A stretch of DNA of 7,225 nt from Lachnospiraceae bacterium (GTDB taxonomy: Bacteria > Bacillota > Clostridia > Lachnospirales > Lachnospiraceae): assembly GCA_900772675.1 (NCBI GenBank), contig CAAGRM010000270.1, positions 1 to 7,225 of the forward strand. Direction: 5' to 3'. A program made the position numbers and the translations under genes. Under the pieces are notes generated by a model. That model had not been told where the DNA came from. It made no database searches and worked only from the letters and a program-made list of their open reading frames with translations. Of this stretch, positions 1 to 6,759 are shown piece after piece. Positions within the stretch are counted from its first letter, which is position 1. Each line of letters opens with the position of its first letter.

Positions 1-298
1 CCGCTATCGACTCCTTGTCAAGCTCCAGATCTGCCAGGATAATTGCCACACAGAGCGGATGGATGATGTACGGTTCCCCGCTCTTTCTTTTCTGGTCCTT
101 ATGTGCATCCGCTGCCACGCGGTACGCCTTTTCGATCAGGGAAATATCATCCGATGGGTGATATTTTTTCACAGAAGCGATTAATTCGCCGTATAATTCC
201 TCCGGACTTGTAAAATCATCCGTCTTGCGGATTCTGGCTTCTGCTGCCGCCACATCCTTTTTTAATTCCTCTTCACTGATTCTTTTCTCTTCTTCCAT
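1..298 (-). CDS. relA: RelA/SpoT-family (p)ppGpp synthetase/hydrolase, N-terminal part, cut by the window edge
   Basis: This is the start of the bifunctional stringent-response enzyme that makes and breaks (p)ppGpp. Only the first 99 residues lie in the window and the reading frame runs off at position 1. Residues 1-45 are an acidic and lysine-rich leader. From about residue 58 the HD hydrolase domain begins, with the family signature RKSGEPYIIHPL at 71-82. His80 corresponds to the first metal ligand of the hydrolase site, and Arg71-Lys72 to the guanine-contacting pair. An intact RKSG/HPL region suggests active hydrolase, as expected for the single long Rel of Firmicutes; the synthetase, TGS and ACT parts are not visible. 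The ATG at 298 has GGAGG 7 bases upstream (306-310). It follows apt by 47 bases with no terminator seen between them, so co-transcription from the apt promoter is likely. The family call is firm; relA versus rel naming is convention. Confidence 0.95.
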   Translation of the reverse strand, partial: MEEEKRISEEELKKDVAAAEARIRKTDDFTSPEELYGELIASVKKYHPSDDISLIEKAYRVAADAHKDQKRKSGEPYIIHPLCVAIILADLELDKESIA

Positions 299-345
299 AT
301 GTATCCCTCCGCTCTTATGATTGGCTTCTGCGCTTCCCGGATACA

Positions 346-870
346 TTATTTGCCATCGTAACGGATGACAGATTTTACATCATATTTTGCCAGCTTTTCT
401 CGTCCCTTTAAGCCGGCAAGCTCCATCAGGAACACGATTCTGGTCACTTCACCGCCGAGACGCTCAACCATTCTTGCACAGGCTTCCACGGTGCCGCCTG
501 TTGCAATGAGATCGTCGATGATAACTACCTTCTGGCTTGGTTTGATGGCATCTTTGTGCATCTCAATCGTTGCACTGCCGTACTCCAGATCATAGCTTTC
601 CTCAATGGTTTCAAGCGGAAGTTTGCCTTTTTTACGGATTGGCACAAACGGCTTGTGCAGATTGTAAGCGATCGGCATGCCAAAAATGAAACCGCGGGAC
701 TCAGTTCCGCAAATCACATCACAGTCTACTTCCTCAACAAAATGCTGCATCTCATCTATCGCAAGCTGCAGTCCGTCTGCGTCCTGCAGAATACTCGTTA
801 CATCTCTGAAAATAATACCCGGTTCCGGGAAATCCGGAATACTTCTTACGTAATCCTCTATTTTTTTCAT
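346..870 (-). CDS. apt: Adenine phosphoribosyltransferase
   Basis: This cytosolic purine-salvage enzyme joins adenine and PRPP to give AMP and pyrophosphate. The 174-residue length fits the family (about 170-183). The sequence shows the N-terminal PGIIFRDVT motif (17-25), the ESRGFIFG segment (57-64), the flexible-loop region RKKGKLP (79-85) through the YGSATIEMHKDAI segment (97-109), and the PRPP-binding motif VVIIDDLIATGGT (115-127) with its paired aspartates. The frame stays open 11 codons further upstream, but the ATG at 870 is preferred. It has GGAGG at 879-883 with 8-base spacing, and MKKIEDYVRSIPDFPEPGI is the usual family N-terminus. A promoter lies just upstream at 914-942, and relA follows 47 bases downstream. 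The pairing is functionally sensible, since AMP salvage feeds nucleotide pools monitored by (p)ppGpp signalling; that link is inference. No odd residues were noticed. Confidence 0.97.
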   Translation of the reverse strand: MKKIEDYVRSIPDFPEPGIIFRDVTSILQDADGLQLAIDEMQHFVEEVDCDVICGTESRGFIFGMPIAYNLHKPFVPIRKKGKLPLETIEESYDLEYGSATIEMHKDAIKPSQKVVIIDDLIATGGTVEACARMVERLGGEVTRIVFLMELAGLKGREKLAKYDVKSVIRYDGK

Positions 871-878
871 AAAATATT

Positions 879-883
879 CCTCC
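879..883 (-). promoter_or_regulatory. Ribosome binding site of apt (decides the start)
   Basis: GGAGG sits 8 bases before the ATG at 870. No comparable site precedes the more upstream in-frame start near 903, and the proposed promoter would put the transcript start at about 907, too close for that start to be used well. Confidence 0.85.
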
Positions 884-913
884 GTTTCGTCAAGGTTTGA
901 CAATTCACCTTAC

Positions 914-942
914 AGTATAGCATCAATATTCTTCTGCGTCAA
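914..942 (-). promoter_or_regulatory. Sigma-A-type promoter for apt-relA
   Basis: On the minus strand, TTGACG (937-942) is followed by a 17-base spacer and TATACT (914-919). A TG one base before the -10 makes it an extended -10. This is close to consensus. The predicted start point is about 907, giving a leader of roughly 37 bases before the apt ATG. It lies immediately after a terminator-like hairpin, so apt-relA is probably its own transcription unit. Confidence 0.88.
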
Positions 943-967
943 TTTTGTTTCCCATAGAAAACACGGC

Positions 968-1002
968 AAAAAAGCGGTTATGTTACCGTTTACCGGCAAC
1001 CG
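968..1002 (-). terminator. Likely intrinsic terminator of recJ
   Basis: Read on the minus strand, an inner hairpin pairs 994-1000 with 982-988 (GTTGCCG with CGGTAAC, one G-U pair, loop GTAAA). An alternative outer pairing is CGGTT (998-1002) with AACCG (975-979). A run of six T (973-968) follows. It lies about 75 bases after the recJ stop and before the apt promoter. The stem is moderate in strength. Confidence 0.65.
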
Positions 1003-1076
1003 AATAAGTACAGACGATACCGTAAAATGAACCTGCAGACTGCCGAACTGTTTTTTCGGACATACTCCCTGGCATA

Positions 1077-2801
1077 TTAAAAATAACTCTGGATATTGAT
1101 CTGTAACTGATCGCGCCCGTTCCATGTATCGATCGACGGATAATATGCTACCGCGAGGGTCGGATGTGTATCCACATATGCAGCAAATACCTCTCCATCC
1201 CCGAAATAAACTCCATCCATCCGGTATCCGTTATCATCGGCAAGCTGTACTTTTACTACATTTCTATTCTTTCCAAAAATGCGGTAATTTAATACCGTAA
1301 GACCTTTTTGCGCGAACAGCGGTTTTGTGTTGCCTTTTCCGAACGGCTCCAGAAGGCTTAACTGGCGGATCAGGTTTTTCGTGATGTAAGCGATCGGCAT
1401 CGGCACATCAATCACGACCTTTTCCACAAAATCTTCCTCGGTCAGTACCGCATGCTCATTCAATGCCTGTCGAAATGGCTCAATCATCTCCTCGCCTGTA
1501 AGAGAAAGTCCTGCTGCCATTGGATGGCCGCCGAATTTTTTCATCAGCTCTTTGCATTTGCAAAGCTCCTCGTACATAGAATACGCCTCAATCGAACGGC
1601 CGGAGCCTTTGATGCCATCCTCACTTTTTGTGAGTACAAAGGACGGCTTGTGGAAATGTTCCCGCAGGCGGCCTGCGATAATTCCGGCGAGACTTTCGTG
1701 GCATTCCGGAAGATAGACAACGAGAACCTTGTCATTCTGCAGCGCGGAGTTTTCTACCAGTTCAATCGCTTTTTTCTCTCCCTGGCGTGTCAGCTCTTTT
1801 CTGCTTTCGTTCAGATCTTTCAAATCCCCGGCAAGCTTTGCCGCCTCCTCACGCGTTTGTGCGCAGAGCAGCTTTAAGGAATGCTCCGCCGTGTCGAGTC
1901 TTCCCGATGCATTGATGCACGGACCCAGGACGAAACCGATATGGTATGGGGTCACATTTTCCGCCTCAATTCCCTGCACACGGATCAATTCCAAAAGACC
2001 GGGATTCTGCGTTTTGTGGAGTGCCCGAAGACCTGCTTTTACGAGAATCCGGTTTTCCCCCTGCAGCTCCATCACATCGCCAATGGTTGCGATGGCGACA
2101 AATTCCAGAAAACGATAGCTGTTCTCTTTTGGAAGACCTGCTTTTCTTTCCATCGCCTGAATCAGCTTCCATGCAACAGCTGCACCGCAGAGCCCGGAAA
2201 ATGGATATGTACAGTCTTTCTGTTTCGGGTTGACCACTGCATCCGCCGGCGGCAGAAGATAGCGGCGTTCCCCGTTTTTCTCTTCCTCATACGGAACCTC
2301 GTGATGATCTGTCACAACAACCGTCATGCCGAGATCTTTTGCAAGACGGATCTGACTGCCCGCGGCAATGCCGTTATCACACGTAACAATCGTGTCCCGC
2401 CCATCATCTGCGGCGAACTGCACGAGGTGCTCATTTAATCCGTAACCGTCCGCAATCCGGTCCGGGATACGCACATCCACATCGGCACCAAGATCTCTTA
2501 AACCGGTCAGCAGAATATATGTCGCTGTAACTCCGTCAATATCGTAGTCACCAATGATCCTGATCGGCTTTTTTTCTCTGATTTTTTCTGAGATCAAATC
2601 TGCTGCACGTTCCATATCTTTCATGAAAAACGGATCATGGAGCTGTTCGAGATCGCCGAATAAATATTCTTCGATTTCTTTTTCCCCGATCACATCCCGG
2701 TTCCGGATCAGACGGGCGATGACGGGATCAATCCCGTACCGGTCAGCAATTGCCTGAAAGTCAGCGCGTTTTGCCGAAACTACCCAGCGTTCTTTTCTCA
2801 T
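1077..2801 (-). CDS. recJ: Single-stranded-DNA-specific 5'-3' exonuclease RecJ
   Basis: RecJ degrades single-stranded DNA from 5' ends in recombination, mismatch and replication-fork repair, using two metal ions in a DHH-family active site. The 574-residue protein shows the DHH motifs in order: GDYDIDG (84-90), TCDNGI (140-145), TDHHE (164-168) and IGDVMELQGENR (240-251). The DHHA1 domain carries GSGRSI (399-404) and KFGGHPMAAG (422-431). An OB-fold/C-terminal region starts near 455 and includes PFGKGNTKPLF (486-496). Length and layout match bacterial RecJ. The frame is open 59 codons further back, to a start overlapping the secDF stop, but that stretch runs through two inverted repeats and is not RecJ-like. 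The ATG at 2801 has AAAGGAG at 2810-2816 with 8-base spacing, so I chose it. No clear promoter is seen between secDF and recJ, so read-through from secDF is likely. Confidence 0.96.
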   Translation of the reverse strand: MRKERWVVSAKRADFQAIADRYGIDPVIARLIRNRDVIGEKEIEEYLFGDLEQLHDPFFMKDMERAADLISEKIREKKPIRIIGDYDIDGVTATYILLTGLRDLGADVDVRIPDRIADGYGLNEHLVQFAADDGRDTIVTCDNGIAAGSQIRLAKDLGMTVVVTDHHEVPYEEEKNGERRYLLPPADAVVNPKQKDCTYPFSGLCGAAVAWKLIQAMERKAGLPKENSYRFLEFVAIATIGDVMELQGENRILVKAGLRALHKTQNPGLLELIRVQGIEAENVTPYHIGFVLGPCINASGRLDTAEHSLKLLCAQTREEAAKLAGDLKDLNESRKELTRQGEKKAIELVENSALQNDKVLVVYLPECHESLAGIIAGRLREHFHKPSFVLTKSEDGIKGSGRSIEAYSMYEELCKCKELMKKFGGHPMAAGLSLTGEEMIEPFRQALNEHAVLTEEDFVEKVVIDVPMPIAYITKNLIRQLSLLEPFGKGNTKPLFAQKGLTVLNYRIFGKNRNVVKVQLADDNGYRMDGVYFGDGEVFAAYVDTHPTLAVAYYPSIDTWNGRDQLQINIQSYF

Positions 2802-2809
2802 GTTTTTCT

Positions 2810-2816
2810 CTCCTTT
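2810..2816 (-). promoter_or_regulatory. Ribosome binding site of recJ (decides the start)
   Basis: AAAGGAG lies 8 bases before the ATG at 2801 and only two bases beyond the end of a 17-bp inverted-repeat arm (2819-2835). The site supports the 574-residue RecJ over the 633-residue open frame. Its position beside the hairpin means folding of that RNA could affect access of ribosomes. Confidence 0.85.
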
Positions 2817-2818
2817 GG

Positions 2819-2884
2819 AAATGTGTCTGAAAAAGGCTTTCCCGGTCATTTCTGCTTTCGTGAAAAACTTTTTCAGACACATTT
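2819..2884. repeat. 17-bp perfect inverted repeat with 32-base loop upstream of recJ
   Basis: The left arm AAATGTGTCTGAAAAAG (2819-2835) is the exact reverse complement of 2868-2884. The 32-base interior is not obviously paired, although GAAAAAGTTTTTC (minus strand) overlapping one arm is itself palindromic and could compete. The arms are A/T-rich with no T-tract after them on the minus strand, so this is not a standard terminator. No flanking target-site duplication was seen. It may be a regulatory leader hairpin, an RNA-processing site or a member of a dispersed small repeat family. Confidence 0.9.
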
Positions 2885-2890
2885 GATCAG

Positions 2891-2921
2891 GAAACGCCGG
2901 ACTTTTCCGGTCCGGCGTTTC
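2891..2921. terminator. 12-bp GC-rich hairpin after secDF, terminator-like
   Basis: GAAACGCCGGAC (2891-2902) pairs perfectly with GTCCGGCGTTTC (2910-2921) around a 7-base loop. It lies 57 bases after the secDF stop codon. In the minus (gene) direction the trailing sequence is only GTTTCCTG, a weak T-tract. In the plus direction it is TTTCTTTTG, a better one. It could be a leaky or 3'-end-stabilising hairpin for secDF; efficient termination before recJ is uncertain because no recJ promoter is apparent. Confidence 0.55.
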
Positions 2922-2977
2922 TTTTGCTGTTCTGTAAAGCAACCAGGGTTCTATAGACCCGTTTTGCTTTTCCGACA

Positions 2978-5263
2978 TTATTTATTCTTTTTTGCCATAT
3001 TCTGCACTGCCTTAGACGGCACATATTTGTTTTTGCCAATATGCTTCATCACATACCACAGTGCTCCTGTAATGCAGACAGATGTGTAAGCTCCGCATAC
3101 AATACCAACCATCAGTGGCGCTGCGAAATCACGAATCGAAGAAACTCCCATCACAAACAGGACAAAAATGGTGATAAAGGTGGTCAGTGAGCTGTAAATG
3201 CTTCGGGTCAGGGTGTCCGTGATGCATCGGTCAACCAAAGACTCGATCGGCTCTCTCTTTAACTCCGGCAGATTCTCACGGATACGGTCGAAGATGACGA
3301 TCGTACTGTTGATAGAATATCCGAGGATCGTCAGCATGCAGGCAATAAAGGTGCTGCCGACAGAGATGCGGGATACGACATAGAATCCGAATACAATGGC
3401 GATATCGTGCATCAGTGCAAGAATGGCACTCGACGCGAAACGAATGTCGCGGAAACGGATCCAGATGTACAGCAGCATACAGATTACAGCAATGACAACT
3501 GCCTTCATCGCATTCTGGCTCATCTCTTTACTTACTGTCGAAGAAATGTTGTCAAATGTAATTTCAGCGGTATCTACACCGAATTTGTCTGCCAGCGCAT
3601 CGTAAACCTGCTCACGCTCTTCCAGAGACAGCGAACGTGTTTTGATAATAACGTTGTTTCCTCCGACAACCTTTGTCATTTGAATATTGGAATCCTTTGT
3701 TACTCCTTCAACGACCGGCTCTACTTCTTTATCCAATTCCTCAATGGAGTAATCCTCCTGGAACGGAACATTGATAGAAGTACCACCCTTGAAGTCAAGA
3801 CCAAAGTTCAGTGCGCTTCCCTTCGTCTGATGCATAAAGGCCATACCGGCCGGAACAGCAAGCAGCAGAACACAGGAAATCGTAAAGAAAACTTTTCTCT
3901 TTTCCACAAACGGGAATCCTTTGCGTTCTTTCTTGGTTCCATAGTATTTTGCATCCTTCAGTCCGACACCATACAGGCTGCTGACAAACAGTCTGGAGAT
4001 GACCATGGCGCTGAACATGGACAGAACGATACCAAGAGCAAGTGTCATGGCGAATCCGCGGACACTTCCGCTCGCAAGCGCATACAGAACAGCTGCTGCA
4101 ATCAGGGTCGTCACGTTTCCGTCCAAGATGGCAGAAGTTGCCTTCTTGAATCCGTCGCGGATTGCCGCATGAACCGTCTTTCCGGCACCGATCTCCTCCT
4201 CGATACGGGCATAAATGATAACGTTCGCATCGACCGCCATACCGATCGACAGGATAACACCTGCGATACCAGGCAGGGTCAATGTCAGGTCAAATGCATT
4301 TAAAGCAATCAGATTCAGCTCAACATAGATGAGCAGTGCCCATCCGGCAGCAATGCCAGGCAGGCGGTATACGATTGCCAGAAAAAGGATAATCAGGACA
4401 ATACCGATTGCTCCCGCTTTTACGCTGGTGGAAACAGCTGCTGATCCAAGCTGTGCTCCAACGACGCTGGAGTTGATCTCCTCGAGTTCCAGGGAAAGGG
4501 AACCGATGCGGAGGGTGGATGCCAGGTTGGTTGCCTCATCCCAGTCCATATTTCCGCCGGAGATGACTGCCGTACCATCAGAAATCACTGCGTTTACTCT
4601 CGGTACGCTGACAAACTTTTCATCATAATAGATACCGATGCTCTTTCCTGAGCTGTAGGCTTCCTGTGTTGCATCTGCAAACTTCTGTTTTCCTTCGTCG
4701 GTCATTTTCAGCTGAACAACGCTCTCGGTTGCTTTTGTGGTAGAGTTCTGCTGATGCAGTGCCTCTGCGCTTGCCACATCCTTACCGGTCAGAACAACAG
4801 ATCCGTCTGCCTCAAGTTCTTCGATTGTTTTTCCGTTCAGAACGTACTCACCGGTAGCGCTGTCATAGGTATAATTCTCTGTTCCGTCTGCATTTGTTTC
4901 CTTTACAAAGTACAGACTTCCCGGTTTACCCATTTCTTCCAGAATGGTAGTTGCATCCGTTGCACCCGGGATTTCAATGGTGATACGGTTTTCGCCCTGC
5001 AGATACACCTGCGCCTCTTCACTGTACTGCTGTGCACGCTGTTCCAGCTTATAACGCGTATCTGACATTTCTTCCTCTGTCGGGTTGTCCTTCACGGCCT
5101 GGTAGGTAATGCTGACACCACCGGACAGATCCAGACCCAGGTTGATGTTCTTCATCGCACCGGTTCCGGTAGGACCCCATCCTTTGATCATCGTCCATCC
5201 AAGAAGCACCGTTACGATAGCTGCCAGGACAAGCGCGATGATACTCTGCTTTTTCTTCATCAT
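2978..5263 (-). CDS. secDF: Protein translocase subunit SecDF (fused SecD-SecF)
   Basis: This RND-family membrane protein uses the proton gradient to help complete SecYEG-dependent protein export. The 761-residue chain fuses SecD (about 1-440) and SecF (about 450-761), as in Bacillus (about 737). I see 12 hydrophobic segments: one at about 8-27, five within 283-430, one at 457-476 and five within 587-740. The first external P1 domain begins with NLGLDLSGG (41-49) and runs to about 265; the SecF head begins with LNFGLDFKGG (485-494). The SecD charge-relay motif IGMAVDANVIIYARIEE (340-356) keeps Asp345, and Arg687 sits in TLTRSIYSSLTT. The SecF motif reads GYSINSTIVIFDRIREN (648-664), with Ser653 where I recall an Asp in the usual GYSxNDT form. 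The ATG at 5263 has AGAGGA about 10 bases upstream and follows scfB by 21 bases, so the two are probably co-transcribed. Confidence 0.96.
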   Translation of the reverse strand: MMKKKQSIIALVLAAIVTVLLGWTMIKGWGPTGTGAMKNINLGLDLSGGVSITYQAVKDNPTEEEMSDTRYKLEQRAQQYSEEAQVYLQGENRITIEIPGATDATTILEEMGKPGSLYFVKETNADGTENYTYDSATGEYVLNGKTIEELEADGSVVLTGKDVASAEALHQQNSTTKATESVVQLKMTDEGKQKFADATQEAYSSGKSIGIYYDEKFVSVPRVNAVISDGTAVISGGNMDWDEATNLASTLRIGSLSLELEEINSSVVGAQLGSAAVSTSVKAGAIGIVLIILFLAIVYRLPGIAAGWALLIYVELNLIALNAFDLTLTLPGIAGVILSIGMAVDANVIIYARIEEEIGAGKTVHAAIRDGFKKATSAILDGNVTTLIAAAVLYALASGSVRGFAMTLALGIVLSMFSAMVISRLFVSSLYGVGLKDAKYYGTKKERKGFPFVEKRKVFFTISCVLLLAVPAGMAFMHQTKGSALNFGLDFKGGTSINVPFQEDYSIEELDKEVEPVVEGVTKDSNIQMTKVVGGNNVIIKTRSLSLEEREQVYDALADKFGVDTAEITFDNISSTVSKEMSQNAMKAVVIAVICMLLYIWIRFRDIRFASSAILALMHDIAIVFGFYVVSRISVGSTFIACMLTILGYSINSTIVIFDRIRENLPELKREPIESLVDRCITDTLTRSIYSSLTTFITIFVLFVMGVSSIRDFAAPLMVGIVCGAYTSVCITGALWYVMKHIGKNKYVPSKAVQNMAKKNK

Positions 5264-5284
5264 GTCGCGATTTTCCTCTTTTCT

Positions 5285-6643
5285 TTAATCTTCGGCCAGA
5301 GCTGCCTTTATCATCAATGCACACTCGATTCGTTTCTGCTGCATCTTGCATCCGATCTCGTAAACATCGTTGATCTTACCTGTGAAATTGTAGGAGTTCG
5401 CCGCGCATCCGCCACTGCAGTAGAAACGTGCAAAGCAGCTGCTGCACTCCTTCTTCGAATAAACATTGCATTTTTTAAATTCGTTGACAGTTTCTGTCTT
5501 TTTGATGCCCTCTTCGACATTTCCAAGGCAGAAATCTTCCTGTCCCACGAACTGATGGCACGGATAGAAATCACCCCACGGTGTTACCGCAAGGTACTCG
5601 GTTCCGGAACCACAGCCGGAAAGGCGCTTATAAACACACGGTCCGCCGGTCAGATCAATCATGAAATGGAAGAAATTGAAACCTCTTCCCTCTTTTTCTC
5701 TCTTGATCATTTCTTTTGCCAGAATGTCGTACTGTTCGAAAATAACCGGAAGGTCTTCCTCGCGGATCGCATAATCTTCTGTTGGTGGTGCTACCACAGG
5801 CTCAACCGAGATCTGTTTAAAACCAAGGTCTGCCAGATGGAGAACATCGGCTGCAAAGTCTGTGTTGTAATGTGTAAAGGTTCCACGCACATAGTATTTG
5901 TCCTGATGGCGCAGCTCGGCAAATTTCTGGAATTTTGGTACGATCAGATCGTAGCTTCCGGCTCCCTTGCGGAACGGACGCATATGGTCGTGTACTTCTT
6001 TTCTTCCGTCGATACTTAAAACGACATTTCCCATCTCCTTGTTGCAGAACTCCATAACCTCATCGTTCAGGAGTACACCGTTGGTAGTCAGTGTAAAGCG
6101 GAAATTTTTATTGTGTAATTTTTCCTGCTCTCTTCCATAGGCCACAAGCTGTTTTACAACGTCCCAGTTCATCAACGGTTCGCCGCCGAAGAAGTCCACT
6201 TCAAGATTTCTTCTGCTGCCGGAGTTTGCGATCAGGAAATCAAGCGCTTTTTTGCCGACCTCAAAAGACATCAGTGCACGTCTTCCGTGATACTCGCCCT
6301 CTTCTGCGAAACAGTAGCGACAGGCAAGATTGCAGTCGTGTGCAATGTGGAGGCAGAGTGCCTTTACAACCGTCGGACGGTTAGAAAACTGGTCAATCGC
6401 ATTTTCGTAGATATCCTTTGTAAAGAGCATACCGTTGTCTGCCAGTTCCTGAATATCCTCTCTGGCTTCGGTAATATCCTGTTCTGTATACTGATTGGAA
6501 AGCGCCCGTGCGATTTCTTCTGCATTTTTTCCTTCGTTCATACAGGAAAGAACATCGTATGCGCAGTCGTCCACAACATGGACAGAGCCACTGTTGACGT
6601 CCAGTACCATGTTGAAGCCATTACTTTTATATAAATGTATCAC
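5285..6643 (-). CDS. scfB: SCIFF peptide maturase: radical SAM/SPASM thioether synthase
   Basis: This is the radical SAM enzyme that matures the SCIFF peptide encoded just upstream; characterised homologues (CteB, Tte1186) link Cys to Thr through a thioether. From the GTG at 6643 the product has 452 residues, close to homologues. Residues 1 to about 85 look like a PqqD-like RiPP recognition element. The [4Fe-4S]-SAM motif CNLACRYC lies at 104-111 (Cys104, 108, 111), followed by GGEP (153-156). The C-terminal SPASM region is cysteine-rich (Cys336, 344, 362, 372, 392, 400, 403, 409, 413, 432) and should hold two auxiliary clusters. The frame continues 30 codons upstream, but that stretch lies partly in a terminator hairpin. 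VIHLYKSNGFNMVLDVNSG resembles family N-termini, and a modest site (GAAAGGAA) precedes the GTG. secDF follows by 21 bases. No export ABC transporter or peptidase gene is seen beside it. Confidence 0.96.
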   Translation of the reverse strand: MIHLYKSNGFNMVLDVNSGSVHVVDDCAYDVLSCMNEGKNAEEIARALSNQYTEQDITEAREDIQELADNGMLFTKDIYENAIDQFSNRPTVVKALCLHIAHDCNLACRYCFAEEGEYHGRRALMSFEVGKKALDFLIANSGSRRNLEVDFFGGEPLMNWDVVKQLVAYGREQEKLHNKNFRFTLTTNGVLLNDEVMEFCNKEMGNVVLSIDGRKEVHDHMRPFRKGAGSYDLIVPKFQKFAELRHQDKYYVRGTFTHYNTDFAADVLHLADLGFKQISVEPVVAPPTEDYAIREEDLPVIFEQYDILAKEMIKREKEGRGFNFFHFMIDLTGGPCVYKRLSGCGSGTEYLAVTPWGDFYPCHQFVGQEDFCLGNVEEGIKKTETVNEFKKCNVYSKKECSSCFARFYCSGGCAANSYNFTGKINDVYEIGCKMQQKRIECALMIKAALAED

Positions 6644-6650
6644 TGTGGTA

Positions 6651-6658
6651 TTCCTTTC
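6651..6658 (-). promoter_or_regulatory. Modest ribosome binding site before the scfB GTG start
   Basis: GAAAGGAA ends 7 bases before the GTG at 6643. It is weaker than the GGAGG sites of scfA, apt and relA. Together with the GTG start, this suggests deliberately low maturase translation relative to the peptide. It also selects this GTG over the in-frame GTG at 6733. Confidence 0.7.
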
Positions 6659-6688
6659 TATAGCTTTCTCTTTTTTCTGCAACGAGTC

Positions 6689-6731
6689 AAAAAAGAATGT
6701 TCCCAAATCCGGCGAAACCGGTTCTGGGAAC
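6689..6731 (-). terminator. Intrinsic terminator/attenuator between scfA and scfB
   Basis: Read on the minus strand, 6731-6718 (GTTCCCAGAACCGG) pairs with 6712-6699 (CCGGATTTGGGAAC). This gives a 14-position stem with one G-T pair and one A-A mismatch around the loop TTTCG. A run of six T follows at 6694-6689. It starts 28 bases after the scfA stop and ends 45 bases before the scfB start. Because no separate scfB promoter is evident, partial termination would give abundant scfA and less scfB mRNA. Confidence 0.88.
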
Positions 6732-6759
6732 ACCTTTTACTCGTCCTTATGGATTGTTT

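Noticed and set aside
1043..1059. Small hairpin CCGAA/TTCGG shortly after the recJ stop
   Set aside because: Only five base pairs and no T-tract in the gene direction; the 968-1002 hairpin is the better terminator.
1452..2438. Several long plus-strand open frames opposite recJ
   Set aside because: All lie antisense to conserved RecJ motifs, show no recognisable domains, and lack convincing ribosome binding sites.
2819..2884. Inverted repeat considered as an insertion-sequence remnant or MITE
   Set aside because: No flanking direct duplication is visible and copy number cannot be judged from this window, so no mobile-element call is made.
2946..2960. Near-palindrome GGGTTCTATAGACCC just after the secDF stop, and TATAGA as a possible recJ -10
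   Set aside because: The stem is only four base pairs, and no acceptable -35 lies about 17 bases upstream on the minus strand.
2802..2978. Upstream extension of recJ to an ATG overlapping the secDF stop (TAATG), which would add 59 residues and suggest translational coupling
   Set aside because: The added residues do not resemble RecJ, the stretch runs through two strong inverted repeats, and the ATG at 2801 has a good AAAGGAG site and gives the normal RecJ length.
3407..4303. 298-residue open frame on the plus strand opposite secDF
   Set aside because: Low-complexity, Cys/His/Gln-rich product typical of an antisense shadow; the minus-strand SecDF frame has clear conserved motifs throughout.
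5555..6019. 154-residue plus-strand open frame opposite scfB
   Set aside because: Antisense to the maturase SPASM and core domains, with no recognisable motif.
6644..6733. Upstream extension of scfB by 30 codons from a GTG at 6733
   Set aside because: It would start inside the terminator hairpin, has no good ribosome binding site, and the family N-terminus starts at VIHLYKSNGF.
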